NCBI GenBank assembly: GCA_964648415.1
Contig: CAZYOC010000094.1
Coordinates: forward strand, 1 to 15,537
Source of the DNA: G963669175 sp964648415
GTDB lineage: Bacteria; Electryoneota; Electryoneia; Electryoneales; Electryoneaceae
Direction: 5' to 3'
DNA length: 15,537 nucleotides
Shown here: positions 7,619 to 15,435 of the stretch, piece by piece
Layout of the letters: the number at the start of each line of letters is the position of its first letter
How positions within the stretch are numbered: position 1 is the first letter of the stretch
Position numbers and translations under genes: made by a program
Notes under the pieces: generated by a model
What the model was told of the DNA's origin: nothing
Database searches by the model: none
Seen by the model: only the letters and a program-made list of their open reading frames with translations

Positions 7619-7625
7619 CTTCAAC

Positions 7626-8546
7626 CTAAGCGCTTTCCGCCATCTCCTCGCCCTTGTCCATCTTGACCACCATCGGCGGGGCGTTTCCTTCCTTGTCCTC
7701 GCCGAAGTAGAGCGTCTGGTGCGGGAAGGGGATCTCGATGTTTTCACGGTCGAAGCGAGTCTTGATCCGGCGACGGTAGGCGCGGGCGACGTTCCACTGC
7801 GCCAGCGGTTCCGTCTTCAGCCGGGTCTTGAACACCAGCGCGGAGTCGCCGAACGCGTCGATCCCGAATACCTCCGGCTCGTCGATGATCTTCGGCCCCC
7901 ATTCCGGGTCTTCGCAGAGGGCGTCGGCCTCTTCCCGCATGATGCGCATGACGTCCTCGTGGTCCTCACGGTACGCCACGCCGATCTCGATCAGCGCCAT
8001 GGAGAAGGTCTTGGTCATGTTTGAGACCGTGGTGATTTCACCGTGTGGGATGACATGCACCACACCGCCGAAGTCCCTCAGCACCAGCACACGCATGGTA
8101 ATGTTCTCCACCAGGCCGATCTTTCCGCCGGCGTCGACCACATCACCGACGCGAACCTGGCCCTCAAGCAGGAAGAAGAACCCGTTGAGCGCGTCCTTCA
8201 CGACCGATTGTGCGCCGAAGCCGATGGCCACGCCGGCGATCCCGGCGGCGGCGACCAGCGGTCCGAGGTTGACGCCAATCTCGCCCAGCACCAGGGTGAT
8301 GGCCAGAACCCCAACTCCAATGCTGATCATGTTGTTGAGTACACCGGAAACCGTCTCCACCCGTTGCGCCGCGCCCTTATCGCCGTGGCGCTTAGTGATC
8401 TGCAAGGTAATGCGACGAGTGGCGGCGCGAAGAGCCCACCAGGTAATCCATGATCCCAAAACAATCAGCAAAATGATCAACAGATTTGGCGCGATGCTCT
8501 TCAGATAGTCATCCGCCTTGTCAACAGGAATGCTTCTCCAATCCAT
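7626..8546 (-). CDS. MscS-family mechanosensitive channel
   Basis: This is an inner-membrane small-conductance mechanosensitive channel homologue that would open under membrane tension to release solutes. The 306 aa contain three predicted membrane helices (about 20-38, 68-90, 92-126). The pore helix reads LVAAAGIAGVAIGFGAQSVVKDALNG, with the Gly/Ala spacing of MscS TM3, followed by the beta domain (VRVGDVV, then VIPHGEI) and a cytoplasmic C-terminal region. I prefer ATG 8546 because GGGGAGG lies 8 nt upstream; an in-frame ATG at 8663 would add 39 residues without a good ribosome site. It is divergent from the large ATPase gene. Compared with the second MscS in this window it lacks a signal peptide, so the two are distinct paralogues. 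Confidence 0.92.
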   Translation of the reverse strand: MDWRSIPVDKADDYLKSIAPNLLIILLIVLGSWITWWALRAATRRITLQITKRHGDKGAAQRVETVSGVLNNMISIGVGVLAITLVLGEIGVNLGPLVAAAGIAGVAIGFGAQSVVKDALNGFFFLLEGQVRVGDVVDAGGKIGLVENITMRVLVLRDFGGVVHVIPHGEITTVSNMTKTFSMALIEIGVAYREDHEDVMRIMREEADALCEDPEWGPKIIDEPEVFGIDAFGDSALVFKTRLKTEPLAQWNVARAYRRRIKTRFDRENIEIPFPHQTLYFGEDKEGNAPPMVVKMDKGEEMAESA

Positions 8547-8696
8547 ACAATAACCTCCCCAAAGGTTGTAAAATGCCCTGACAATCCGCCCTAATGTAAT
8601 CCATGAGTCGGGGACTTTGTTCACTGTCGCGGGCATTTCTTTGTGACTGGAGACGCTTTTCATTCTCGAATTCCGGCATAGAAAAGGCTATATTTC
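8547..8696. promoter_or_regulatory. divergent intergenic region between mscS and ATPase gene
   Basis: The 150-nt spacer must hold the promoters of two divergent genes. On the plus strand TATATT (8689-8694) is a plausible -10 box but has no convincing -35. If it is used, transcription would begin downstream of ATG 8697, favouring a later start for the ATPase. On the minus strand no clear -35/-10 pair stands out. No strong palindrome is seen. Confidence 0.35.
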
Positions 8697-11600
8697 ATGG
8701 AATTGGGGATGACAGGGGGAGGAGTGGATAAACCTGCGCCAAAGGCAGAGCAACAGGAGTCGCAAGACACCATTCACGCGGATGAGGCGCGGGCCCGGAT
8801 CCGGGACGCCATCGCGCAACTGAGCGAAACCGCGACGACGTTGCACGATGACTTGCTCGCTGTCTGGCGGGAGAAGCTGGCCGGCGACCTCAGAGGCTTA
8901 CGCCAGTTGCTCAAGGGACTCCATGCCCGCCTGCAGACACGGGACGCGTCCGAGCTGGAGCCGGTTCGGCTGCGTGGCTGGCTCCGGGCTTTCGGCGACA
9001 CCCTCCTCCCCTACTGTGACACGGTGCTGCTTCCGACGTCAAAAGACGATCTCCTCTACCAGCCCTGGCTGGACGGATTACAGACCACCCTCGAGGACTT
9101 ACCGGAATTCGTCCCCGTACAGTTCGAGCCCGATGAGTGGCGTGAGAACGCTCCCCGGACGGCCTGGACCGCTTCCTGGAAATCGGTTCGCGGAGTTGTG
9201 TTCGCCCTGCGCAAGAAGGATAAACCCTTCATCCGCGACATTCCCCTCCGTGGCTGCCTGATCGCAACCACTGAAGCCCGGGTCGCTGCCTTACGCGGGG
9301 AAACACGGGTGAACCTGCTTGAGAAAGCTGCGGAGCACGTCGAGCTTTTACGTGACGCTTCCATCGAATTGAAGCAGGGCCTGAGGCTCGTGGATGAGAG
9401 CGACAGCGTGAACCCCGGCACGCCGTTGCTGGAAGCCATAGAGGCGTTTCAGGCGTTGCTCGACCGCATCCAGGAGGAATGGAATCAACTTCTGACTGTG
9501 CAAAGCGACCGTTTTGCCGCCCAATTGGACGCCATCGTCGAGGACGTCCGCACCTGGTGGCCGTATACGAATACCCGCATGTTGCCCGCGTACCGGTGGA
9601 ACGACGCCTCCCGCGCCCGTGAGCTGGACAAGGTGCGCCAGAAATGGAACAGCCGGGCGTTGCAGCATGAACGCACCCTGCAGGGCCGCCGAAAGGAATG
9701 GAAGAAAGACCTTGAACTGGTGCAGCTCGAATTGGGCGCCATGCTGGATGTGCAGCGCCACCTGCGTATCCTGACCCAGGCTCTCGAACAGGACGTGTTG
9801 CCCAAGCTGGATCTGCTCCAGGCGAAAACCGGCAAAGTGGCGGCAGGCCTGGGCTTTGATGAAGACTCGAACAAGCCGCTGGACAAGCAGGCCATCGGCA
9901 CAGCCACACGTTTGCTGACTCTGGACATTCGTCGTAAACACATGCCGGATCTGACCCAGGCGTTGGTCCACGCCGAAATTGACACGCTGCCTTCTACCTT
10001 CGCCACAGACCTTGGCGCGCTGATCGACAAGCTGCCGGCCAAACAGGTCATCTTCGCAGAGAAGGAAGACGCGAAGAGTGTTCGCGGTGAAATGGAAGAA
10101 GTCGAGCTGCGTGAAATCATCCGTCGCGAGTTTTACAATCCGCTCAGCCGTCGTCTGGCGACCGTGTCGGAAACCCTGCGTAACCGACAGGGCGGCATTC
10201 TGCAAAACATTTCCGACCTGGACCATTTGCTGGAAGTCAACGTGACCGCGGGCCTGGATCTGCTTTCCGGCGAATCCCTCAGCGCCAGCGCGTTGACCGG
10301 AGCAGCGCTCGAGGAGGAAGACCGGCCGGAGGCGGACGAAGAGACGCAGCGTGAAGCATCCCGTGTGATCCGGGCGGGCTACGACCGTCTGCTCGCACGG
10401 CTCGAGGACATTCGCTCCAGCCTGGACAGTCTGGCCGGGGATTGCCGCAGTGAATTGCAGGACGCCGCCACTCGGTTCGAAACCCAGCTCGAGAGCCTCT
10501 CCGCCAGCGAGGAAATCCTGGAGCTGCGCCTGCGTTACGCCGCCAGCGTGGCGAAAGAACGGATGCGGGAGCTGCGGCGGCAATCAGCGCACAGGATCAT
10601 CGCCGGGGTAAAGTGGAGTGTTACCGGCGCCCCGCGGCTGCTGGGCTGGTTGCGGCGGCGCTACTGGGGTTTGAAGGAGCTGACCGGGCTGACCCAGGTT
10701 TCACGGGAAGCCGGCACTCGCCTGTCCGCCTTTCTCCGTGAAACCGACAGAGCCATCAACACACTGCCCTTCGTCTACCGGCAACTTTTCCGTATCACTC
10801 CCCTCGCCGACGAGCGCTTTTTCACCGGGCGAGAGCGAGAGCTGGGCGCGCTGAGCGAACAGACCGCGCTCTGGCGTGACGGGCACCTCGCCTCCACCGC
10901 CCTGGTGGGCGAGTTGGGCAGCGGCCGTACTTCGCTGCTCTTCATTGCACAGCGCAGCATCCTGGCGAAACAACCCTACGTGGAGGTGCAGCTTCCCCGT
11001 CACTCCTTGGATGAAGCGGAACTTGCCGGTTTGCTGCGTGAAACGTTCAAGCTGCCGAAGAAAGCGAAACAGCTTGACGATATCGAAGAGGCCCTGCTGG
11101 AGAAGGATCGGCCGCGAACCGTCTGCATCGTCGAGAACCTGCATCATCTCTACCTGCGCACCATCAACGGGTTCGATCTGCTGGAGCGCTTCATGCTGCT
11201 GGTCAGCCGTACCGGTGAAACCGTACTGTGGATCCTGACCTGTAATCTCTACGGCTGGTCGTACCTGGACAAGGCGATGACCATCTCGAAATTTGTCCAG
11301 CGTACAGTCGAGCTGGGGTGTCTGACAGAGGAAGAGCTGCGTGAGCTGATCCGGAAACGTCACCAGGCCAGCGGGTTTCGCTCCATCTATGAAGCCCCCG
11401 AGTCGCTGAAGAAATCTCGAAAATTCCGTCGCTTGCGTACCGACGAGGAACGGCAGCAAGCGATTCAGGCAGCCTTTTTCGACCGTTTGCACGATCTATC
11501 CACCGGCAACATTGCGGCGGCCATGCTGTTTTACCTGCGCTCGATCACGGTGGATGATGAGGGTGTGCTGCACATCGCGCGGCTTTCACTGGACGAGACC

Positions 11601-11840
11601 TTCCTGGCGGGCATGGATGCGGATGAGTTGTTCACCCTGTCCGCATTAATTCAACACGGCGCGCTGGATGAGGAACAACACGCCCGGGTATTCCGGCAAA
11701 ACACCGCCCAGAGCCGGGTGATCCTGTCCCGTCTCACCGGACGGGGCATTCTTGTTGTGGACGGGGCCGGGTTCCGCATACATCCCTTCCTGTACCGCCT
11801 GGCCACCCGTGAACTCAAAGCAAACAACCTGTTGAGTTGA
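8697..11840 (+). CDS. large STAND-like AAA/P-loop ATPase with helical N-terminus
   Basis: I do not recognise a named family for the full 1047-aa protein. Residues about 30-630 are charged and helical, with coiled-coil character. A short basic-aromatic segment (about 638-664, with GWLRRRYWGLKELTG) could touch a membrane. The ATPase region begins with FFTGRERE (709-716), followed by the P-loop GELGSGRT (738-745) with Arg744 where Lys is canonical, and a Walker B-like strand VCIVENLHHL in which Glu813-Asn814 replace Asp-Glu. The C-terminus looks like a winged helix ending HPFLYRLATREL (1029-1040), as in STAND/Orc-like ATPases. Alternative starts are ATG 8709 and GTG 8724; the latter sits immediately after GGGGGAGGA. 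Its stop is 2 nt before an mscS start, so it likely acts with that channel. Confidence 0.8.
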   Translation: MELGMTGGGVDKPAPKAEQQESQDTIHADEARARIRDAIAQLSETATTLHDDLLAVWREKLAGDLRGLRQLLKGLHARLQTRDASELEPVRLRGWLRAFGDTLLPYCDTVLLPTSKDDLLYQPWLDGLQTTLEDLPEFVPVQFEPDEWRENAPRTAWTASWKSVRGVVFALRKKDKPFIRDIPLRGCLIATTEARVAALRGETRVNLLEKAAEHVELLRDASIELKQGLRLVDESDSVNPGTPLLEAIEAFQALLDRIQEEWNQLLTVQSDRFAAQLDAIVEDVRTWWPYTNTRMLPAYRWNDASRARELDKVRQKWNSRALQHERTLQGRRKEWKKDLELVQLELGAMLDVQRHLRILTQALEQDVLPKLDLLQAKTGKVAAGLGFDEDSNKPLDKQAIGTATRLLTLDIRRKHMPDLTQALVHAEIDTLPSTFATDLGALIDKLPAKQVIFAEKEDAKSVRGEMEEVELREIIRREFYNPLSRRLATVSETLRNRQGGILQNISDLDHLLEVNVTAGLDLLSGESLSASALTGAALEEEDRPEADEETQREASRVIRAGYDRLLARLEDIRSSLDSLAGDCRSELQDAATRFETQLESLSASEEILELRLRYAASVAKERMRELRRQSAHRIIAGVKWSVTGAPRLLGWLRRRYWGLKELTGLTQVSREAGTRLSAFLRETDRAINTLPFVYRQLFRITPLADERFFTGRERELGALSEQTALWRDGHLASTALVGELGSGRTSLLFIAQRSILAKQPYVEVQLPRHSLDEAELAGLLRETFKLPKKAKQLDDIEEALLEKDRPRTVCIVENLHHLYLRTINGFDLLERFMLLVSRTGETVLWILTCNLYGWSYLDKAMTISKFVQRTVELGCLTEEELRELIRKRHQASGFRSIYEAPESLKKSRKFRRLRTDEERQQAIQAAFFDRLHDLSTGNIAAAMLFYLRSITVDDEGVLHIARLSLDETFLAGMDADELFTLSALIQHGALDEEQHARVFRQNTAQSRVILSRLTGRGILVVDGAGFRIHPFLYRLATRELKANNLLS

Positions 11841-11842
11841 CC

Positions 11843-12928
11843 ATGAAGCGTCTTATCTACATAGCCGTTGTCGCCTGCTTGATCCCGGTCTTGCTGCCTG
11901 GCGTGGCATTGTTTGCCCAGGACGATCCCACTCAGATCGACGACGTGGAAACGGTTGCACAGCCGAAGAAGAAAGCCTCCTCAGAGAAAGCTGTCGGCGA
12001 AGCGATCAAGAGCGATAGTGCCGTCGCAACAACCGACACCAGTAAGCTGCCATTGGGCTTGACAGGCGACAAGGCGGCGGAAAAAGCGCCCAAGGGATCG
12101 AAGACGCCGGTGCTGAAATCCCTGGAACAGGCCCAACCCGACGTTTCCTGGTCGGTTTCGGCCGCCAAGATCTTCTGGGCCGTGATCGTACTCATCATCG
12201 GTTACCTGCTGATCCGCTGGGTGACACGGGTTTTGGAGGCCGTCGCGGAACGGCGTCCCCGGGCGCGCCTGACCATCAAGGCCCTGGCGCCGGTAATCCG
12301 TATTTTCGGGTGGACCGGGATCCTGCTGTTCATCATCGCCCGGGTGTTCGCACCGCCCATGCAGACGCTGATCGCGTTCACCGCCTCCGCAGGCATCGCC
12401 ATCGGGTTCGCCGCTCAGGACATCCTGAAGAACATCTTCGGCGGTATCATGATCCTGTTCGACCGGCCGTTCCAGGTAGGCGACAAGATCCAGGTGGGCG
12501 ATCATTACGGCGAGGTGGTGCATATCGGGTTGCGCACGGTCCGCATTGTCACGCCCGACGATTCGCTGGTGTCCATCCCCAATGGAGAGGTGGCCAACCA
12601 GGCGGTGTCGAACAGCAACTCCGGCGAGGCCAACTGCCAGGTGGCGGCGGAATTCTACCTCCCGGCCAGCATTGATATTGCCCAGATCCGGACGCTCGCC
12701 AGACGTACCGCGCTCATCTCCCGCTACACCCACCTGAACAAACCCATCGCCGTGGTGATGAAAAACGAGATTCACCAGGGCCGCAGCATGTTGAAGGTCC
12801 GATTAAAAGCCTATGTGTTGGATATCCGCTACGAATTCGCGTTTCAAAGCGACATGACACAAATCCTGCTGGAAGAGCTGCTGCGTCGAAACCTGGTGAC
12901 ACGTGAAGAACTGGATATGGTTGTCTGA
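11843..12928 (+). CDS. MscS-family channel with signal peptide, coupled to ATPase
   Basis: The 361-aa protein is a second MscS-type channel. It begins with a signal peptide (MKRLIYIAVVACLIPVLL..., likely cleaved at ALFA-QDD, residue 25), followed by a Lys/Glu/Ala-rich linker of about 80 residues, presumably periplasmic. Three membrane helices and the MscS core follow: TM3 (about 173-205) with SAGIAIGFAAQDILKNIFGG, then DRPFQVGDKI and SIPNGEV of the beta domain, and a C-terminal alpha-beta domain. ATG 11843 lies 2 nt after the ATPase stop; a TTG at 11837 would overlap that stop but gives a worse signal peptide. The tight spacing implies translational coupling and a shared role. The divergent gene at 7626-8546 belongs to a different MscS subgroup. 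Confidence 0.92.
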   Translation: MKRLIYIAVVACLIPVLLPGVALFAQDDPTQIDDVETVAQPKKKASSEKAVGEAIKSDSAVATTDTSKLPLGLTGDKAAEKAPKGSKTPVLKSLEQAQPDVSWSVSAAKIFWAVIVLIIGYLLIRWVTRVLEAVAERRPRARLTIKALAPVIRIFGWTGILLFIIARVFAPPMQTLIAFTASAGIAIGFAAQDILKNIFGGIMILFDRPFQVGDKIQVGDHYGEVVHIGLRTVRIVTPDDSLVSIPNGEVANQAVSNSNSGEANCQVAAEFYLPASIDIAQIRTLARRTALISRYTHLNKPIAVVMKNEIHQGRSMLKVRLKAYVLDIRYEFAFQSDMTQILLEELLRRNLVTREELDMVV

Positions 12929-13050
12929 CATGCCGTGTAGTTAAATCCTTACCAGCTCGCCACCTCTGGCATAATGCCCGGTAATGGCGTACTTTGAAGC
13001 TTGGTTCATTTGTCGATCCCATTCCCTCCATCCATGCACGGGAGGCTGTG
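12929..13050 (+). promoter_or_regulatory. spacer with small palindrome upstream of the propeller gene
   Basis: The 122-nt spacer contains the perfect 11-bp palindrome GGCATAATGCC (12968-12978). CATAAT inside it could serve as a -10 box, with TTACCA about 15 nt upstream as a weak -35. A clear ribosome site, GGGAGG (13040-13045), precedes ATG 13051. Promoter assignment is tentative. Confidence 0.3.
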
Positions 13051-15300
13051 ATGTTCTTGCGCAATGTGTGTTTTGTTCTTCTCGCCCTTTTCTTCGCCAT
13101 CCCCGTTTTCGCCCAGGACAGCCTGGTGTTCACGGAGACCGATACCTACCGCCTCCACTGGACCGGGGCGTATGATGTCGCGCTGGTGGACTATGAAGAC
13201 GTGGACGGGTACATCTTTCTTGCCTGTGACAATCCCGGCCTGATGGTGCTGCTCTATGACACCTGGAAACCGCCGTACCTGGCCGAGTTCGATTTCGAAG
13301 CCCGGGACGACGCCTGGGTCGAGGTGGAAGCGCGGGCGACACAGGAAGGCGAGGCCCTCCTGTTCGCACTGGTCGAGGGCAACGGTTTATACACCTTTGA
13401 ATTCGACGGCGAAACGCTGACACAAACAGCGCTGTTTGAAGAGGTCACAGCCGGTGTGGACATGCACCTTGCCGGGGATTACCTCTATATCGCAGAACCG
13501 GACACCGGCGTGACGGTGGTGGATGTGTCCGATCCGGAAAACGCCGCGCTGGTAGCCACCTGGGATGTGCTGCCGGAGGATCACCCGGTGTACGCTGTGT
13601 CAACGCACGGAGACGTTGCGGCGGTCTTGCATGAGAGCACCTCTTCCATGAAGCTGTCCACGCTGAACATCAGCGACCCGGCCGCGCCGACTCTGCTGGG
13701 CACGGGAACCATCCCCTTCGCCAGTGGGGACAATATGGGCGCGGTCGCCATGGACGCCAACACCGTGATGATCGGCTTCGACAACCGCCTGGCGACCTTC
13801 AGCTACACCAACGCCGATGCGCCGACCATGGCGGACCAGATCGCGCTGAACAACACCAGCGAGATTGCAGATATCGCCTTTTTCAATGGCTACGGGTATG
13901 TTGCGGCGGGCTACGGCGGGCTGAGAGTGATCAACGCCACCGACCCCGATGAAATCAACCAGGCCTCCGTATTCGATCCACCCAGTTCCGCTGACGCTGT
14001 CTGTCTTGATGTCCAGCATCCCTATGTCTTCATGGCCGATGAATACGATGGGTTCTACAATGTTTATGTCGCCAACCCCGGCCGCCCATCTGGATTCGCT
14101 CGCAGCCGTCCCACCGGTGAGGCGGTGGATATTCTCCGTGACGAGGATCTGGCATTCATCCTGGACAAGACTGCCGGTCTGCGATTGTTTGACGTAGAAG
14201 AAATCGACGCTGTTGTCGACGTCAGCTTCCAGTCCATTCCCGACCTGGCTGACATGCAATTTCGCACTGACAGCCTGCTGTGGATTCTAAACGAGGGCGC
14301 GAACGGGTTGCGTACGATCGAGTATAGCGACCCGGAATTTCCTGTGCAGGAAACCGTTTCTCCGCTTGACGGCGGCCGCTGCATGGCCTTCTACAGCTTT
14401 TTCTCCTACTACGGTACGTCGGATGCCCACTTGATGGTGCTCGACATGGTCGATCCCGATACCGTCACCCAGGCGACCGACGAGGTGCTGGACAACATCC
14501 CGGGCGTGATGCAGCAATTCCACGGCCTTCTCTACATGACACTTTCCGACGGCAACCGTGGCGCGGGCGAACTCCAGATCTGGGACATCGAAGAATCCTA
14601 CTACCCCTTTGAAATCCAGAGCATCCAGTCCACGTACGGGTATTTCTCCGATTTTGATGTCATCGGATCCACCCTGATGCTTGCGGAGGACCGCCCCAAT
14701 GAAGATGGCTGGGCGCTCCTGTCCGCCGATATGAACAATCCCCTCGAACCGGTCATGCTCGATACGCTCCTCATCAGCGGGATGGGTATTCCCGAGAAGA
14801 TGTCGCGGATGGATAACCTGCTGTTCGTCGCAGCCGGACCGGCCGGAGTACAGGCCATTGACGTGTCCGATCCGAACGAGTTGCGCCCCGCCGGTCATGC
14901 GGAGGTGCGTGACTACGCTTACGCAGCGGCGGTGGTCGACGGCGAAATGATCGTCGCCGACCGGGACTACCTGACCACGTTCACTTATGATGTAACGAAC
15001 GGTCTGGTTGAAGAAACCGGCGCCGATTCGCCACAACGTTTCCAGATTGACTCTGCCTGGCCCAACCCGTTCAACCCGTCGGTGCAGATCGGCTACAGCC
15101 TGCCGGAAGCCGCGGGTATCACAATTACCGTGCACGACCTGCTGGGGCGGCTGGTCCATGAACAGGCCTTTGGAACCCTGCAAGCCGGTTCGCACAGCTT
15201 CACCTGGCGGGCCGAAGCGATGCCGTCGGGACCGTATTTCATCACCCTGACCACCAGCGCCGGCCACAAGGCGATGCAGCGGGTAGTATTACTGAAATAG
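13051..15300 (+). CDS. secreted LVIVD-type beta-propeller with C-terminal sorting domain
   Basis: The 749-aa protein starts with a signal peptide (MFLRNVCFVLLALFFAIPVFA, cleavage after residue 21). The body consists of degenerate beta-propeller repeats of the LVIVD kind: VTVVDVSDPENAALV (from 154), LRVINATDPDEIN (from 291), VQAIDVSDPNELRPAG (from 600), with weaker copies between. The last about 80 residues (668-749) form an Ig-like C-terminal sorting domain: WPNPFNPS (670-677), VHDLLGRLV, a GxYFITL strand and a terminal basic-hydrophobic VVLLK. In FCB bacteria such domains direct cell-surface export through type IX-like systems (family knowledge; no type IX genes are seen here). ATG 13051 has GGGAGG 5 nt upstream; an in-frame TTG at 12994 would bury the signal peptide. 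The ligand is unknown. Confidence 0.88.
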   Translation: MFLRNVCFVLLALFFAIPVFAQDSLVFTETDTYRLHWTGAYDVALVDYEDVDGYIFLACDNPGLMVLLYDTWKPPYLAEFDFEARDDAWVEVEARATQEGEALLFALVEGNGLYTFEFDGETLTQTALFEEVTAGVDMHLAGDYLYIAEPDTGVTVVDVSDPENAALVATWDVLPEDHPVYAVSTHGDVAAVLHESTSSMKLSTLNISDPAAPTLLGTGTIPFASGDNMGAVAMDANTVMIGFDNRLATFSYTNADAPTMADQIALNNTSEIADIAFFNGYGYVAAGYGGLRVINATDPDEINQASVFDPPSSADAVCLDVQHPYVFMADEYDGFYNVYVANPGRPSGFARSRPTGEAVDILRDEDLAFILDKTAGLRLFDVEEIDAVVDVSFQSIPDLADMQFRTDSLLWILNEGANGLRTIEYSDPEFPVQETVSPLDGGRCMAFYSFFSYYGTSDAHLMVLDMVDPDTVTQATDEVLDNIPGVMQQFHGLLYMTLSDGNRGAGELQIWDIEESYYPFEIQSIQSTYGYFSDFDVIGSTLMLAEDRPNEDGWALLSADMNNPLEPVMLDTLLISGMGIPEKMSRMDNLLFVAAGPAGVQAIDVSDPNELRPAGHAEVRDYAYAAAVVDGEMIVADRDYLTTFTYDVTNGLVEETGADSPQRFQIDSAWPNPFNPSVQIGYSLPEAAGITITVHDLLGRLVHEQAFGTLQAGSHSFTWRAEAMPSGPYFITLTTSAGHKAMQRVVLLK

Positions 15301-15335
15301 ACAGAGCAGACCTTTCTCTGTTTCATAGCATAGTG

Positions 15336-15371
15336 CGAGCGTCCCGTCCTTATGCACACACGGGGCGCTCG
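15336..15371 (+). terminator. terminator-like hairpin after the propeller gene
   Basis: A 12-bp stem (CGAGCGTCCCGT with ACGGGGCGCTCG, one G-T wobble) encloses a 12-nt loop, 36 nt after the stop codon. The following TGCTGTGTTTA is only weakly T-rich, so intrinsic termination is likely but not textbook. Confidence 0.6.
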
Positions 15372-15380
15372 TGCTGTGTT

Positions 15381-15435
15381 TATACAGGCTGTTGCACAAT
15401 AGGAACCGATCTCATTCCAGCGAAGGCTGGAATCC
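15381..15435 (-). repeat. inverted solo copy of the left MITE end
   Basis: Read on the minus strand, this matches bases 1-55 with two mismatches (positions 48 and 50), including the palindrome ATTCCAGC-GAAG-GCTGGAAT (15414-15433). The second palindromic end of the 108-bp element is absent: beyond 15381 the sequence enters the terminator region. It is therefore a half-element or a second, single-palindrome form of the repeat. Confidence 0.85.

Noticed and set aside
9348..10583. Minus-strand open frame of 411 codons within the large ATPase gene
   Set aside because: It is antisense to a gene with clear P-loop and helical structure; the composition (Gln/His/Arg/Val rich, no motif) is that of a shadow frame.
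8697..11840. Large ATPase considered as T6SS TssM/IcmF
   Set aside because: It has no N-terminal transmembrane helices and its P-loop lies in the C-terminal third, beside a winged-helix-like end; TssM has the opposite layout.
14287..15267. Minus-strand open frame of 326 codons opposite the beta-propeller gene
   Set aside because: The plus-strand frame has a signal peptide, repeat motifs and a sorting domain; the antisense frame has none of these.
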